Origin: JAICYJ01 sp035473255
Lineage (GTDB): Bacteria > Actinomycetota > Thermoleophilia > Gaiellales > JAICJC01
Length of the DNA: 34,886 bases
Assembly: GCA_035473255.1 (NCBI GenBank)
Contig: DATIOK010000042.1
Coordinates: forward strand, 1 to 34,886
Direction of reading: 5' to 3'
The translations under genes were made by a program, and so were the position numbers. Of this stretch, positions 23,772 through 31,669 are shown piece by piece. The stretch's first letter is position 1, and each line of letters begins with the position of its first letter. Below the pieces are notes generated by a model. The model saw only the letters and a list, made by a program, of their open reading frames with translations. It was not told the origin of the DNA and made no database searches.

Positions 23772-24251
23772 ATGTCCATCTCTCGCTGGATAGTGGTCGT
23801 GCCCGTGCTCGGCGGGTTGGCGGTCACGGGCTCTGCGGTGGCGCGCATGATGCCTGCGCAGACGGTTCAAGACGCGGTCTACCAGACCTGTCAACACAAC
23901 GGCGTGCATTTCAACAAGCAGGGCCACGCCAACTGCGGCCTGCACAAGGGCTGGTCGAACGATCCGACCACCTCGTCCGGTGACGAGCCCGGCCCGGGGC
24001 CGGGCGACCAGCCGACCACCGAGTCCGGCGGCGGCAGCGCCGGCCACGCGCCCAAGCACGGCGACCTGGCCGGCCACGGCAAGGGCCACGGCCACCACGG
24101 CGACACCACGCGGGGCGGGTCGTCGCGCCACGGCCACGGTGGTGGCAAGTCCACCACGCACGGCGGCGGCCACGGCCACTCAACGACGCACGGCGGTGGC
24201 CACGGTCACGGCCCCGCCGGCGGGCAGGGCCACAGCCACAAGAAGGGCTAG
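23772..24251 (+). CDS. Exported or membrane-anchored Gly/His-rich protein, possible metal binder
   Basis: This 159-residue protein has an N-terminal hydrophobic segment (about 6-24, IVVVPVLGGLAVTGSAVA) that looks like a signal peptide. A short Cys-containing module follows, CQHNGVHFNKQGHANCGLHKG at about 40-60, written here less one residue on each side of the motif. A Pro/Asp/Gly linker then leads to a C-terminal half dominated by Gly and His. That half contains two back-to-back decapeptides STTHGGGHGH at 127-136 and 137-146. About one residue in six overall is His, so nickel, zinc or copper binding outside the membrane is plausible but untested. GGGGG lies 7 nt upstream of ATG 23772. No homologue is recognised. 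Confidence 0.7.
   Translation: MSISRWIVVVPVLGGLAVTGSAVARMMPAQTVQDAVYQTCQHNGVHFNKQGHANCGLHKGWSNDPTTSSGDEPGPGPGDQPTTESGGGSAGHAPKHGDLAGHGKGHGHHGDTTRGGSSRHGHGGGKSTTHGGGHGHSTTHGGGHGHGPAGGQGHSHKKG
24150..24209 (+). repeat. Two tandem 30-bp units in the His-rich gene
   Basis: Bases 24150-24179 and 24180-24209 encode the same decapeptide STTHGGGHGH. They differ mainly at third codon positions, so the repeat is kept at protein level. Confidence 0.8.
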
Positions 24252-24262
24252 ACCGTTATCGG

Positions 24263-24299
24263 GCGGGTCGATGGCCGCTGTCGCGTGCCATCGACCCGC
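24263..24299. promoter_or_regulatory. Perfect 12-bp dyad before purL, operator or terminator
   Basis: GCGGGTCGATGG at 24263-24274 and CCATCGACCCGC at 24288-24299 flank a 13-nt loop. It lies 11 nt after the His-rich gene stop and 5 nt before a putative purL -10 box, where a -35 would fall in its loop. No T-run follows. It could stop the upstream transcript, bind a repressor of purL, or both. Confidence 0.55.
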
Positions 24300-24304
24300 T
24301 CCGG

Positions 24305-24310
24305 TACCAT
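24305..24310 (+). promoter_or_regulatory. Putative -10 box of purL
   Basis: TACCAT lies 3 nt before GTG 24314 and 12 nt before GTG 24323. The second distance matches the -10 to start-codon distances at purD and purB, arguing that translation begins at 24323 on leaderless mRNA. Confidence 0.35.
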
Positions 24311-24313
24311 GCA

Positions 24314-26491
24314 GTGGCGCTCGTGAACGCCGTGACGCCACAGCCGCTCCATCGCGCCCTCGGTCTCACCGATGGCGAACGTGAGCGTATCTGCGAGTTG
24401 CTGGGCCGCGATCCGAACGATTTTGAGCTGGCCGTGTACTCGCTGCTCTGGAGCGAGCACTGCGGCTACAAGCACTCCAGGCCGCTGCTGGGCCGCTTTC
24501 CGACCGACGGCGGCCATGTGCTGCAGGGGCCGGGAGAGAACGCCGGCGTGATCGACGTCGGCGACGGCCTCGCAGTCGCGCTCAAGGTCGAGAGCCACAA
24601 CCACCCCTCCGCCGTCGAGCCGTTCCAGGGAGCGGCCACCGGCGTCGGCGGCATCCTGCGCGACATCTTCGCGATGGGCGCGCGCCCGATCGCGATCTTG
24701 GATTCGCTGCGCTTCGGCGAGCCGTCCAGCGACCACCAGCGGCACCTGTTCGCCGAGGTGGTCGCGGGCGTCGGCCACTACGGTAACTGCGTCGGCGTCG
24801 CCAACCTGGGCGGCGAGGTCTACTTCGAACCGGCCTACGAGCACAACTGCCTGGTCAATGCGATGTGCGTCGGGCTGCTGCCGGCGGCGCGCCTGACGTC
24901 GGCCGGCGCAACGGGCGTCGGCAACCTGCTGGTGTTGTACGGCTCGAAGACCGGCCGCGACGGCATCGGCGGAGCCAGCGTGCTGGCCTCGCAGGGGTTC
25001 GATGAGGCCTCAGCCGACAAGCGTCCCAGCGTCCAGATCGGCGACCCGTTCATGGGCAAGAAGCTGATCGAGTGCACGCTCGAGCTGCTCGACCGGGGGC
25101 TGCTGGCGTCACTCCAGGACTTGGGCGCGGCCGGGCTGGCCTCGTCCACGTCGGAGATGGCGGCCGGGGGCGGCGTCGGCCTGGACGTCGACCTGTCGCA
25201 GGTGCCGCTGCGCGAAGAGGACATGCAGCCGTTCGAGATCATGATCTCCGAGTCGCAGGAGCGAATGTGCGCGATCGTGGAGCCGTCGCGGCTGGACGCG
25301 GTGATCGAGGCTTGCACCCGCTGGGACATCGACGCCACGGTGATCGGCGAGGTCACCGAGGGAGGGATCCTGCGTGCGTTCCACGACGGCCAGGTGGTGG
25401 GCGAGATCCCGGTCGAGACGCTGGTCGACGGCGCGCCCAGGTACGAGGTGGAGCGCACGCGGCCGGCCCGCCTGGCCGACCAGCCGCTCGAGTTCGCGCC
25501 GGTGACGGACATCGCGGGCGGGCTGCGAACGCTGCTCGGCTCGCCGAACCTCGCCAGCCGCCGCTGGATCTACCAGCAGTACGACCAGCTGGTCGGCTCG
25601 GGCACCGCGGTGCGGCCCGGCGGCGATGCTGGCGTGGTGCGGCTGACTCCGTCGCGGAGGGCGATCGCGATCTCGCTGGACGGCAACGGCCGGCGCACGT
25701 GGCTGGATCCGCGCCGCGGCGGCGCGGCCGCCGTCTGCGAGGCGGCGCGCAACGTCGCCTGCACGGGCGCGCGGCCGGCCGCGGTCACGAACTGCCTCAA
25801 CTTCGGCAACCCCGAGACGGGCGAGGTCGGCTACGAGTTGGCGGAGGCGATCGAGGGCATGTCGCTGGCCTGCGAGGCGCTCGGCCTGCCGGTGATCTCG
25901 GGAAACGTGTCGCTCTACAACGAGCACTTCGGGCAGCCCATCTACCCGACACCGGTGGTGGGCGTCGTCGGCGTGCTGGCCGACGCCGAGCTTGCCGTCA
26001 AGGCGGGCTTCCAGAGCGAGGGTGACCTGGTGCTACTGGCCGGCGACGGCGCGGCCGCTCTGGACGGCTCCGAGTACCAGAAGCTGGTGCTGGGCGAGGT
26101 GGCCGGGCGCATCCCTGCTCCCGACCTGGTGGCCGAGGCGCGGCTGCACCGGTTCCTGGCCGCGGCGGCCGAGCGACGGCTGCTGCGAAGCGCACATGAT
26201 GTGGCCGACGGGGGCCTCGCGGTAACCCTGGCCGAGTCCGCCATCGCCGGCGGTGTCGGGGTGGTTGCCGACTGCGACCAACCCTTCTCGGAGGGCGATG
26301 GGCGGGCGGTGATCAGCGTCTTCGAGCAGGACGTGGAGGCGCTGGCGGCGCTGGCCGGCGAGTTGCCGTTGCGGCGGATCGGACGCGTCGGCGGCGACGC
26401 CATCGTGCTGTCCGGCCAGGCGCTGCCGCTGACCGATGCGGCCGGGATCTACGAGTCGGCGCTGCCGGCCGCGGTCGAGGGCAGCGGCTGA
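24314..26491 (+). CDS. purL: Phosphoribosylformylglycinamidine synthase subunit PurL (synthetase)
   Basis: This is the small-type PurL (725 residues from 24314), which works with PurS and PurQ to convert FGAR to FGAM using ATP and ammonia. Visible landmarks are PLHRALGLTDGER, YSLLWSEHCGYKHSR, GPGENAGVIDVGDG, KVESHNHPSAVEP near 94-106 and GVGGILRDIFAMGARPIA. The second half repeats the fold, with KLVLGEVAG and SAHDVADGGLAVTLAES near 630. Start candidates are GTG 24314, 24323 and 24332; 24323 fits the promoter spacing best, while 24314 is given as the longest. No ribosome-binding site precedes any of them. It begins a second co-directional purine run and shares one base with purF. Confidence 0.96.
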   Translation: MALVNAVTPQPLHRALGLTDGERERICELLGRDPNDFELAVYSLLWSEHCGYKHSRPLLGRFPTDGGHVLQGPGENAGVIDVGDGLAVALKVESHNHPSAVEPFQGAATGVGGILRDIFAMGARPIAILDSLRFGEPSSDHQRHLFAEVVAGVGHYGNCVGVANLGGEVYFEPAYEHNCLVNAMCVGLLPAARLTSAGATGVGNLLVLYGSKTGRDGIGGASVLASQGFDEASADKRPSVQIGDPFMGKKLIECTLELLDRGLLASLQDLGAAGLASSTSEMAAGGGVGLDVDLSQVPLREEDMQPFEIMISESQERMCAIVEPSRLDAVIEACTRWDIDATVIGEVTEGGILRAFHDGQVVGEIPVETLVDGAPRYEVERTRPARLADQPLEFAPVTDIAGGLRTLLGSPNLASRRWIYQQYDQLVGSGTAVRPGGDAGVVRLTPSRRAIAISLDGNGRRTWLDPRRGGAAAVCEAARNVACTGARPAAVTNCLNFGNPETGEVGYELAEAIEGMSLACEALGLPVISGNVSLYNEHFGQPIYPTPVVGVVGVLADAELAVKAGFQSEGDLVLLAGDGAAALDGSEYQKLVLGEVAGRIPAPDLVAEARLHRFLAAAAERRLLRSAHDVADGGLAVTLAESAIAGGVGVVADCDQPFSEGDGRAVISVFEQDVEALAALAGELPLRRIGRVGGDAIVLSGQALPLTDAAGIYESALPAAVEGSG

Positions 26492-27912
26492 TGTGCGGCG
26501 TGTTCGGCATCTACGACCCGCTCGGTGCGCCCGACCGTGACGTCGCGCGGCTGACCTTCTTCGGCCTCTACGCGCTCCAGCATCGTGGCCAGGAGAGCGC
26601 CGGCATTGCCGTGTCCGACGGCGGCCGGGTCGTCGCCATGAAGGACATGGGTCTGGTCAGCCAGGTGTTTGACGAGCCCAAGCTCTCGGCGCTGCAGGGC
26701 CGCATGGCGATCGGCCACGCCCGCTACTCGACCACCGGCTCCACCGCCTGGCGCAACGCCCAGCCGGTCGTGCAGCACGCACCCGGCCGCACCGTCGCGC
26801 TCGGTCACAACGGCAACCTCACGAACACGACCGCGCTGCGGGACGAGCTGCGTGGCAACCGGGTACGGCTCCAGTCCACCTCCGACACGGAGGTGATCGC
26901 GGCCCTGATCGCGCGGCACCCGTCCCCGCGGCTGGACGACGCGATCGCTGACACCATGGGCCGGATCGAGGGCGCGTTCGCGGCCGTGCTGCTGACCGAG
27001 GACGCGGTGGCCGGCTTCCGCGATCCCGACGGCATCCGGCCGCTGGTCGTCGGCCGCCTCGACGACGCGTTCGTGCTCGCCTCCGAGACCTGCGCGCTTG
27101 ACATCATCGGCGCCCGGGTGGAGCGCGAGCTGAACCCCGGAGAGCTGGTCGTGATCGACGCCGACGGGCTCCGCTACCGGCAGGCTGTCGAGCCCCGCTC
27201 CGCGTCGTTGTGCATCTTCGAGTACATCTACTTCGCCCGGCCCGACTCCGAAATGCAGGGCCAGGGGCTGCACGAGGTGCGCGGCCGGATGGGCGAGCAG
27301 CTGGCGCTGGAGGCGCCGGTCGAGGCCGACGTCGTGATTCCCGTGCCCGACTCCGGCACGCCCGCCGCCATCGGGTACGCCCGCGCCAGCGGCATCCCGT
27401 TCGGCGAGGGCTTGGTCAAGAACCGCTACGTCGGTCGCACCTTCATCCAGCCCGACCAGGGCCTGCGTGAGCGCGGCGTCAAGCTCAAGTTCAACGTGCT
27501 GCCCTCGATGCTGCGCGGCAAGCGCGTGGTGGTCGTTGACGACTCGATCGTGCGCGGGTCGACGACGCGCAAGCTGGTGCAGATGCTGTTCGAGGCGGGC
27601 GCCACCGAGGTGCACCTGCGCGTCAGCTCGCCGCCGATCATCTCGCCCTGCTTCTACGGGATCGACATGGCCGACCAGAACGAGCTGATCGCATCCGGGC
27701 GCACCATCGAGCAGGTGCGGGAGCGGCTGGGCGCAACCTCGCTGGCGTACCTGTCGCTGGACGGGCTGCAGGCGTCGACCACCCAGCCCAGCGAGCGGTT
27801 CTGCCGGGCCTGCCTGACCGGCGAATACCCGACCGAGATCCCCGGCGACATGCGAAACGCCAAGCTGCGGTTCGAGGAGCTGGCAGCGGCCGAGGCCGCG
27901 GCCGCTCGATGA
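26491..27912 (+). CDS. purF: Amidophosphoribosyltransferase
   Basis: The 473-residue enzyme makes phosphoribosylamine from PRPP and glutamine, the first committed purine step. It begins MCGVFGIYD, so the nucleophile Cys2 is exposed by removal of the initiator with no propeptide. The N-terminal Ntn domain continues with LQHRGQESAGIA, GHARYSTTG and LGHNGNL. The phosphoribosyltransferase half has VVVVDDSIVRGSTT at about 345-358. Cysteines in SLCIFEYIYFARPDS, SPCFYGIDM and FCRACLTGEYP match the [4Fe-4S]-ligand positions of the Bacillus-type enzyme, so an oxygen-sensitive cluster is likely. It overlaps purL by 1 nt and purM by 4 nt. Confidence 0.97.
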   Translation: MCGVFGIYDPLGAPDRDVARLTFFGLYALQHRGQESAGIAVSDGGRVVAMKDMGLVSQVFDEPKLSALQGRMAIGHARYSTTGSTAWRNAQPVVQHAPGRTVALGHNGNLTNTTALRDELRGNRVRLQSTSDTEVIAALIARHPSPRLDDAIADTMGRIEGAFAAVLLTEDAVAGFRDPDGIRPLVVGRLDDAFVLASETCALDIIGARVERELNPGELVVIDADGLRYRQAVEPRSASLCIFEYIYFARPDSEMQGQGLHEVRGRMGEQLALEAPVEADVVIPVPDSGTPAAIGYARASGIPFGEGLVKNRYVGRTFIQPDQGLRERGVKLKFNVLPSMLRGKRVVVVDDSIVRGSTTRKLVQMLFEAGATEVHLRVSSPPIISPCFYGIDMADQNELIASGRTIEQVRERLGATSLAYLSLDGLQASTTQPSERFCRACLTGEYPTEIPGDMRNAKLRFEELAAAEAAAAR

Positions 27913-28934
27913 GCGGCGAGGCGCCGCTCACCTACGGCGACGCCGGGGTCAGCCTCGAGGCCGCCGACGAGGTGGTGCGCCGCATCGCCGCCGCCGTGTC
28001 CTCGACGCACACGAAGGACGTGCTGGGGAGCCTGGGTGGCTTCTCCGGCCTGTACACGCCCAGCGCCGGCGACCCCGCAATCGCCGCCGGCTGCGACGGC
28101 GTCGGCACCAAGATCCTGCTCGGCGCGGCTGCCGGGCGGCTGCACGGGCTCGGCATCGACCTGGTCGCGATGAGCGTGAACGACGTGATCACCACGGGGG
28201 CGCGGCCGGCGTTCTTCCTCGATGTGATCACGTGTGGGCGGATCCAGCCGGACCGGATCGCGGAGCTGGTCGAGGGCATCGCCGCCGGATGCCGCGATGC
28301 AGGCTGTGCGCTGCTCGGCGGCGAAACCGCGGAGCACCCCGACATGATGGAGCCGGACGAGTTCGACATGGCCGGGTTCGCGGTCGCCGTCGGCGAGCGC
28401 CGCGACCTGATCGGCGGCGCGCGCGCCAGGGCCGGCGATGCCGTGATCGGCCTGGCCTCGAGCGGCCCGCACTCGAACGGGTTCTCGCTGGTGCGGCGAC
28501 TGCTGGAGCGAGCCGGCGTCTCGCTCGACGACACCCCCTCCGAGCTCGGTGGGGCGTCGGTGGCCGACGCGCTGCTTGAGCCGACACGCATCTACGCCGG
28601 CGCTGTGCGGTTGCTGACCGCCACCCTCGACGTGCGCGCGATGGCCCACATCACCGGCGGCGGGATCGCCGGCAACCTCGGCCGGCCGCTGCCCGCCGGG
28701 CTCGGTGCTGAAATCGACGTCTCAAGCTGGGAACGCCCTGCGGTGTTCACCTGGTTGGCATCGCTGGGCGTTGACGAGGACGAGATGCGGCGGGTGTTCA
28801 ACCTCGGCCTCGGCTACGCGGTGGTGGTTGCGGACGAGTCGACCGAGCTGGCGCTGCGGACGCTGGAGCAGACGGGCGAACGGGCCTGGGTGGCCGGCCG
28901 CCTGGTCGAGGGCGACGGGGTCATCCTGCGGTGA
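27909..28934 (+). CDS. purM: Phosphoribosylformylglycinamidine cyclo-ligase
   Basis: The 341-residue enzyme closes FGAM to aminoimidazole ribotide using ATP. Conserved parts are LTYGDAGVSLEAAD at the N-terminus, GCDGVGTKILLG near 62, LVAMSVNDVITTGARPAFFLD near 85 and ALLGGETAEHPDMM near 135. GLASSGPHSNGFSLVRRLL lies near 182 and MAHITGGGIAGNLGRPLP near 240. Length fits the family. ATG 27909 lies in an ATGA overlap with purF, and the gene ends in a GTGA overlap with purN. Nothing abnormal is seen. Confidence 0.97.
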   Translation: MSGEAPLTYGDAGVSLEAADEVVRRIAAAVSSTHTKDVLGSLGGFSGLYTPSAGDPAIAAGCDGVGTKILLGAAAGRLHGLGIDLVAMSVNDVITTGARPAFFLDVITCGRIQPDRIAELVEGIAAGCRDAGCALLGGETAEHPDMMEPDEFDMAGFAVAVGERRDLIGGARARAGDAVIGLASSGPHSNGFSLVRRLLERAGVSLDDTPSELGGASVADALLEPTRIYAGAVRLLTATLDVRAMAHITGGGIAGNLGRPLPAGLGAEIDVSSWERPAVFTWLASLGVDEDEMRRVFNLGLGYAVVVADESTELALRTLEQTGERAWVAGRLVEGDGVILR

Positions 28935-29512
28935 GGGTGGGCGTCCTCATCTCGGGGACGGGCAGCAACCTGCAGGCGCTGATCGACGACGACGCCATCG
29001 ACGTCGCCTGCGTCGTCTCCGACCGGGCGCAGGCGGCTGGGCTGGAGCGGGCGGCGCGGGCCGGCATCGAGTCGCTGGTGACAGCCGATGAGACGGAGAC
29101 GGCGGCCTTCCTCGATCGGCACGAGGTGGGGCTGGTGGTGCTGGCCGGCTACATGCGGATCCTTTCTGGGGAGTTCGTGCACCGCTTCTCCGGCCGCATC
29201 ATGAACGTGCACCCGTCGCTGCTGCCCGCGTTCCCGGGCGCGCGCGCGGTCGCGGACGCCGTGGAGCACGGCGTGCGCGTGACCGGCGTCACGGTGCACC
29301 TGGTGGACGACCGGCACGTGGCCGCCGACAGCGGGCCGATCGTTCTGCAGGAGGCGATCGCGGTCTCGTATGATGACCGCGCCGAGGACGTGACCGAGCG
29401 TCTGCACGAGATCGAACATCGGTTGCTGCCACGGGCTGTGCGGCTGTTCTCTGCCGGCGGGATCGAGGTCGTCGGCCGGCGTGTGCGCGTGAAGGACGAG
29501 CATCTGGCATGA
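28931..29512 (+). CDS. purN: Phosphoribosylglycinamide formyltransferase (10-formyl-tetrahydrofolate dependent)
   Basis: This 193-residue enzyme formylates GAR with 10-formyl-tetrahydrofolate. It has RVGVLISGTGSNLQALID at the N-terminus (phosphate loop), LVVLAGYMRILSG near 71, and RIMNVHPSLLPAFPGARAV near 90, which includes the catalytic Asn and His. VTGVTVHLVDD then leads to DSGPIVLQEAI with the catalytic Asp. The insert HVAAD before the last Asp is slightly longer than usual. GTG 28931 forms a GTGA overlap with purM. It is one of two purine steps drawing on the folate pool that fhs and fchA in this window can fill. Confidence 0.95.
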   Translation: MRVGVLISGTGSNLQALIDDDAIDVACVVSDRAQAAGLERAARAGIESLVTADETETAAFLDRHEVGLVVLAGYMRILSGEFVHRFSGRIMNVHPSLLPAFPGARAVADAVEHGVRVTGVTVHLVDDRHVAADSGPIVLQEAIAVSYDDRAEDVTERLHEIEHRLLPRAVRLFSAGGIEVVGRRVRVKDEHLA

Positions 29513-31047
29513 CCATCAAACGAGCCCTGATTTCGGTGAGCGACAAGAACGGCCTGGCCGGCTTCGCCGCCGGCCTGCATGAGCTCGGCGTCGAGCTGAT
29601 CTCCACCTCCGGCACCGAGCGCTTTCTGACCGATGCCGGGCTGCCCGTCACGTCGGTCGAGCAGCTGACCGGATCCGCCGAGATGCTGGGCGGTCGCGTC
29701 AAGACGCTGCACCCGCACATCCATGCGGCGATCCTGGCCCGGCGCAACCATGAGGAGGACATGGCATCGCTCGAGCGCGAGGGCATCGTGCCGATCGACC
29801 TGGTCGTCTGCAACCTGTACCCGTTCCGGCACGTGGCCCGGCGCCGCGGGGTGACCGAGCCCGAGGTGATCGCGAACATCGACGTGGGCGGCCCGGCGAT
29901 GGTGCGTGCCGCGGCCAAGAACTTCGATTCGGTGGCGGTGGTGACCGACCCGGAGCGCTACGGGTTCCTGCTGGACGAGCTGCGCACCGGCGGCGGAGAC
30001 GTGTCCGACGAGACCCGCCGCGAGCTTGCGGCCGAGGCCTTCGCGCACACGGCCGGCTACGACGCGGCCATCTCGGAGTGGTTCAGCGAGACCGAGCCGT
30101 TCGCCGACCGGATCGTGCTCGACCTGGCGAAGGCGGCCGACCTGCCCTACGGCGAGAACCCGCACCAACGGGCCGCGTACTACGTCGAGGTGGGGGCCCG
30201 CCGCCATCTGCTGTCGATGATCGAGCAGCTGGGCGGGCCGCCGCTGACGTTCAACAACCTGCTCGACCTGCAGGCCGCGCGCTCGATCGCGGCGTCGTTC
30301 CAGCTGCCCGCCTGCGCCATCATCAAGCACGCGACGCCCTGCGGCGTGGCGGTCGGGGCCACGATCGAGGAGGCCTACGAGCGGGCGCTGGACTCCGATA
30401 CCGTGGCCGCGTTCGGCGGCGTGATCGCCGTCAACCGGCCGGTCTCGGCCGAGCTCGGGGAGCGGCTGGCCGAGCAGGTCGTGCACGTGCTGTTCGCGCC
30501 GTCGTACGAGCCGGAGGCGGTGGAGGCGCTGCGCCAGAAGCCGACGCTGCGGATCCTTGAGGATCGCGAGCGGCGCAAGGCCAGCCCGGGCGAGCGCGAT
30601 CTGAGACGCGTGCTGGGCGGGATGCTGATACAGGACCGCGACACCGAGACCGAGGACAGGGACTCCATGCAGGTGGTGTCGGTGGCGGCGCCCAGCGAGC
30701 AGGAGTGGGGCGACCTGCAGTTCGCATGGCGGGTCTGCAAGTTCGTGCGCTCCAACGCGATCGTGATCGCGCGCGACCTGGCCACGGTCGGAATCGGTGG
30801 CGGAGATGTCAGCCGGGTGGACGCGGTGCGGCTGGCGGTGGAGAAGGCAGGCGGCCGCAACCAGGGCGCGGTACTGGCCTCGGACGCGTTCTTCCCGTTC
30901 GACGACGGGCCGCGGACGGCGGTGGCGGCGGGCGTGCGTGCGATCATCCAGCCGGGCGGCTCCAAACGCGACGACGAGGTGATCGCGGCCGCCGATGAGG
31001 CCGGCATCGCGATGGTCTTCACCGGCCGCCGGCACTTTCTCCACTAG
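29509..31047 (+). CDS. purH: Bifunctional AICAR formyltransferase/IMP cyclohydrolase
   Basis: This 512-residue protein does the last two steps to IMP. The N-terminal MGS-like IMP cyclohydrolase domain (about 1-190) shows RALISVSDKNGLAGFA, ISTSGTERFL and GRVKTLHPHIHAAIL. The transformylase domain has YGENPHQRAAYY near 206, LTFNNLLDLQAA near 245, SRVDAVRLAVEKA near 436 and the C-terminal MVFTGRRHFLH. The catalytic Lys-His region reads IIKHATPCGVAVG, where an Asn is commonest before PCG; this Thr is a mild oddity. GGGDVSRVDA also replaces the usual GQ-type pair. ATG 29509 lies in an ATGA overlap with purN. It ends the purine cluster. Confidence 0.96.
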   Translation: MTIKRALISVSDKNGLAGFAAGLHELGVELISTSGTERFLTDAGLPVTSVEQLTGSAEMLGGRVKTLHPHIHAAILARRNHEEDMASLEREGIVPIDLVVCNLYPFRHVARRRGVTEPEVIANIDVGGPAMVRAAAKNFDSVAVVTDPERYGFLLDELRTGGGDVSDETRRELAAEAFAHTAGYDAAISEWFSETEPFADRIVLDLAKAADLPYGENPHQRAAYYVEVGARRHLLSMIEQLGGPPLTFNNLLDLQAARSIAASFQLPACAIIKHATPCGVAVGATIEEAYERALDSDTVAAFGGVIAVNRPVSAELGERLAEQVVHVLFAPSYEPEAVEALRQKPTLRILEDRERRKASPGERDLRRVLGGMLIQDRDTETEDRDSMQVVSVAAPSEQEWGDLQFAWRVCKFVRSNAIVIARDLATVGIGGGDVSRVDAVRLAVEKAGGRNQGAVLASDAFFPFDDGPRTAVAAGVRAIIQPGGSKRDDEVIAAADEAGIAMVFTGRRHFLH

Positions 31048-31074
31048 CGGGACAGGCTCGACCAGTGCGGGGTG

Positions 31075-31660
31075 TCAGCGCTGCTCCACCGGGATCACGA
31101 ACTTCATGCCGGTGTGCGTGTTCGAGATGCGCGCGATCTTGATGTCGTGCATGCCGGCGCCGCGGCCGGCCGCGATCACCATCCCCTCGGTCAGGTCGTC
31201 GCGGCCCTTCGGCCGGATCACCCAGATCGCGCCGTCGCGGGCGATCTGGTCGCGGAGCGAGACGATCTGCTCGAGCGCGGCCGGCGTCTCGGCCGCCAGG
31301 AACACGACGTCCGCCTCGCCGTCGGCGACCAGGCGCCCGGCTCCCACCAGCTCCGCATCCGCGCCACCCACCAGCCGCACCCGCTGCCCGGCCCACGCCC
31401 AGCTTGTCGGCCAGCGTCTTGGGGTTCGCGATGTCGGCCGCCCACTTCGCAGCCTCCAGCTCGCCGAGCCGAAGCGTCAGCGCCCCCCCGTCGTAGACCA
31501 CCTCGAGCGCGTCACCGGCCGCCGTGGCCGATCGGATCCCCGCTCGCGGCACGCTCAACCGGAACGGTGAGCGCACGATCAGCTCGTCGGTCTCGAGCAG
31601 CGCCTCGGCCTCGGCCTCCTGGCCGTGATGGCTCACCGCGCAGCGGGCCTCGCGTCCCAT
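31075..31660 (-). pseudogene. Frameshifted gene of unknown function (DUF3052-like C-terminal part)
   Basis: The N-terminal part reads from ATG 31660 (MGREARCAV...) to about 31397 in one frame (LGELEAAKWAADIANPKTLADKLG). The C-terminal part continues one base out of phase as WAGQRVRLVGGADAEL, then VVFLAAETPAALEQ and DGAIWVIRPKGRDDL, ending in KFVIPVEQR. Dropping one G on the minus strand, opposite the C near 31396, gives a continuous protein of about 194 residues. The C-terminal pattern recalls small actinobacterial proteins of the DUF3052 type, but this is tentative. The shift may be a real mutation, an assembly error or a programmed +1 shift. The ABC exporter permease ends 9 nt upstream on the same strand, so it could be the third gene of that operon. 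Confidence 0.65.
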
Positions 31661-31669
31661 CCGCGGATG

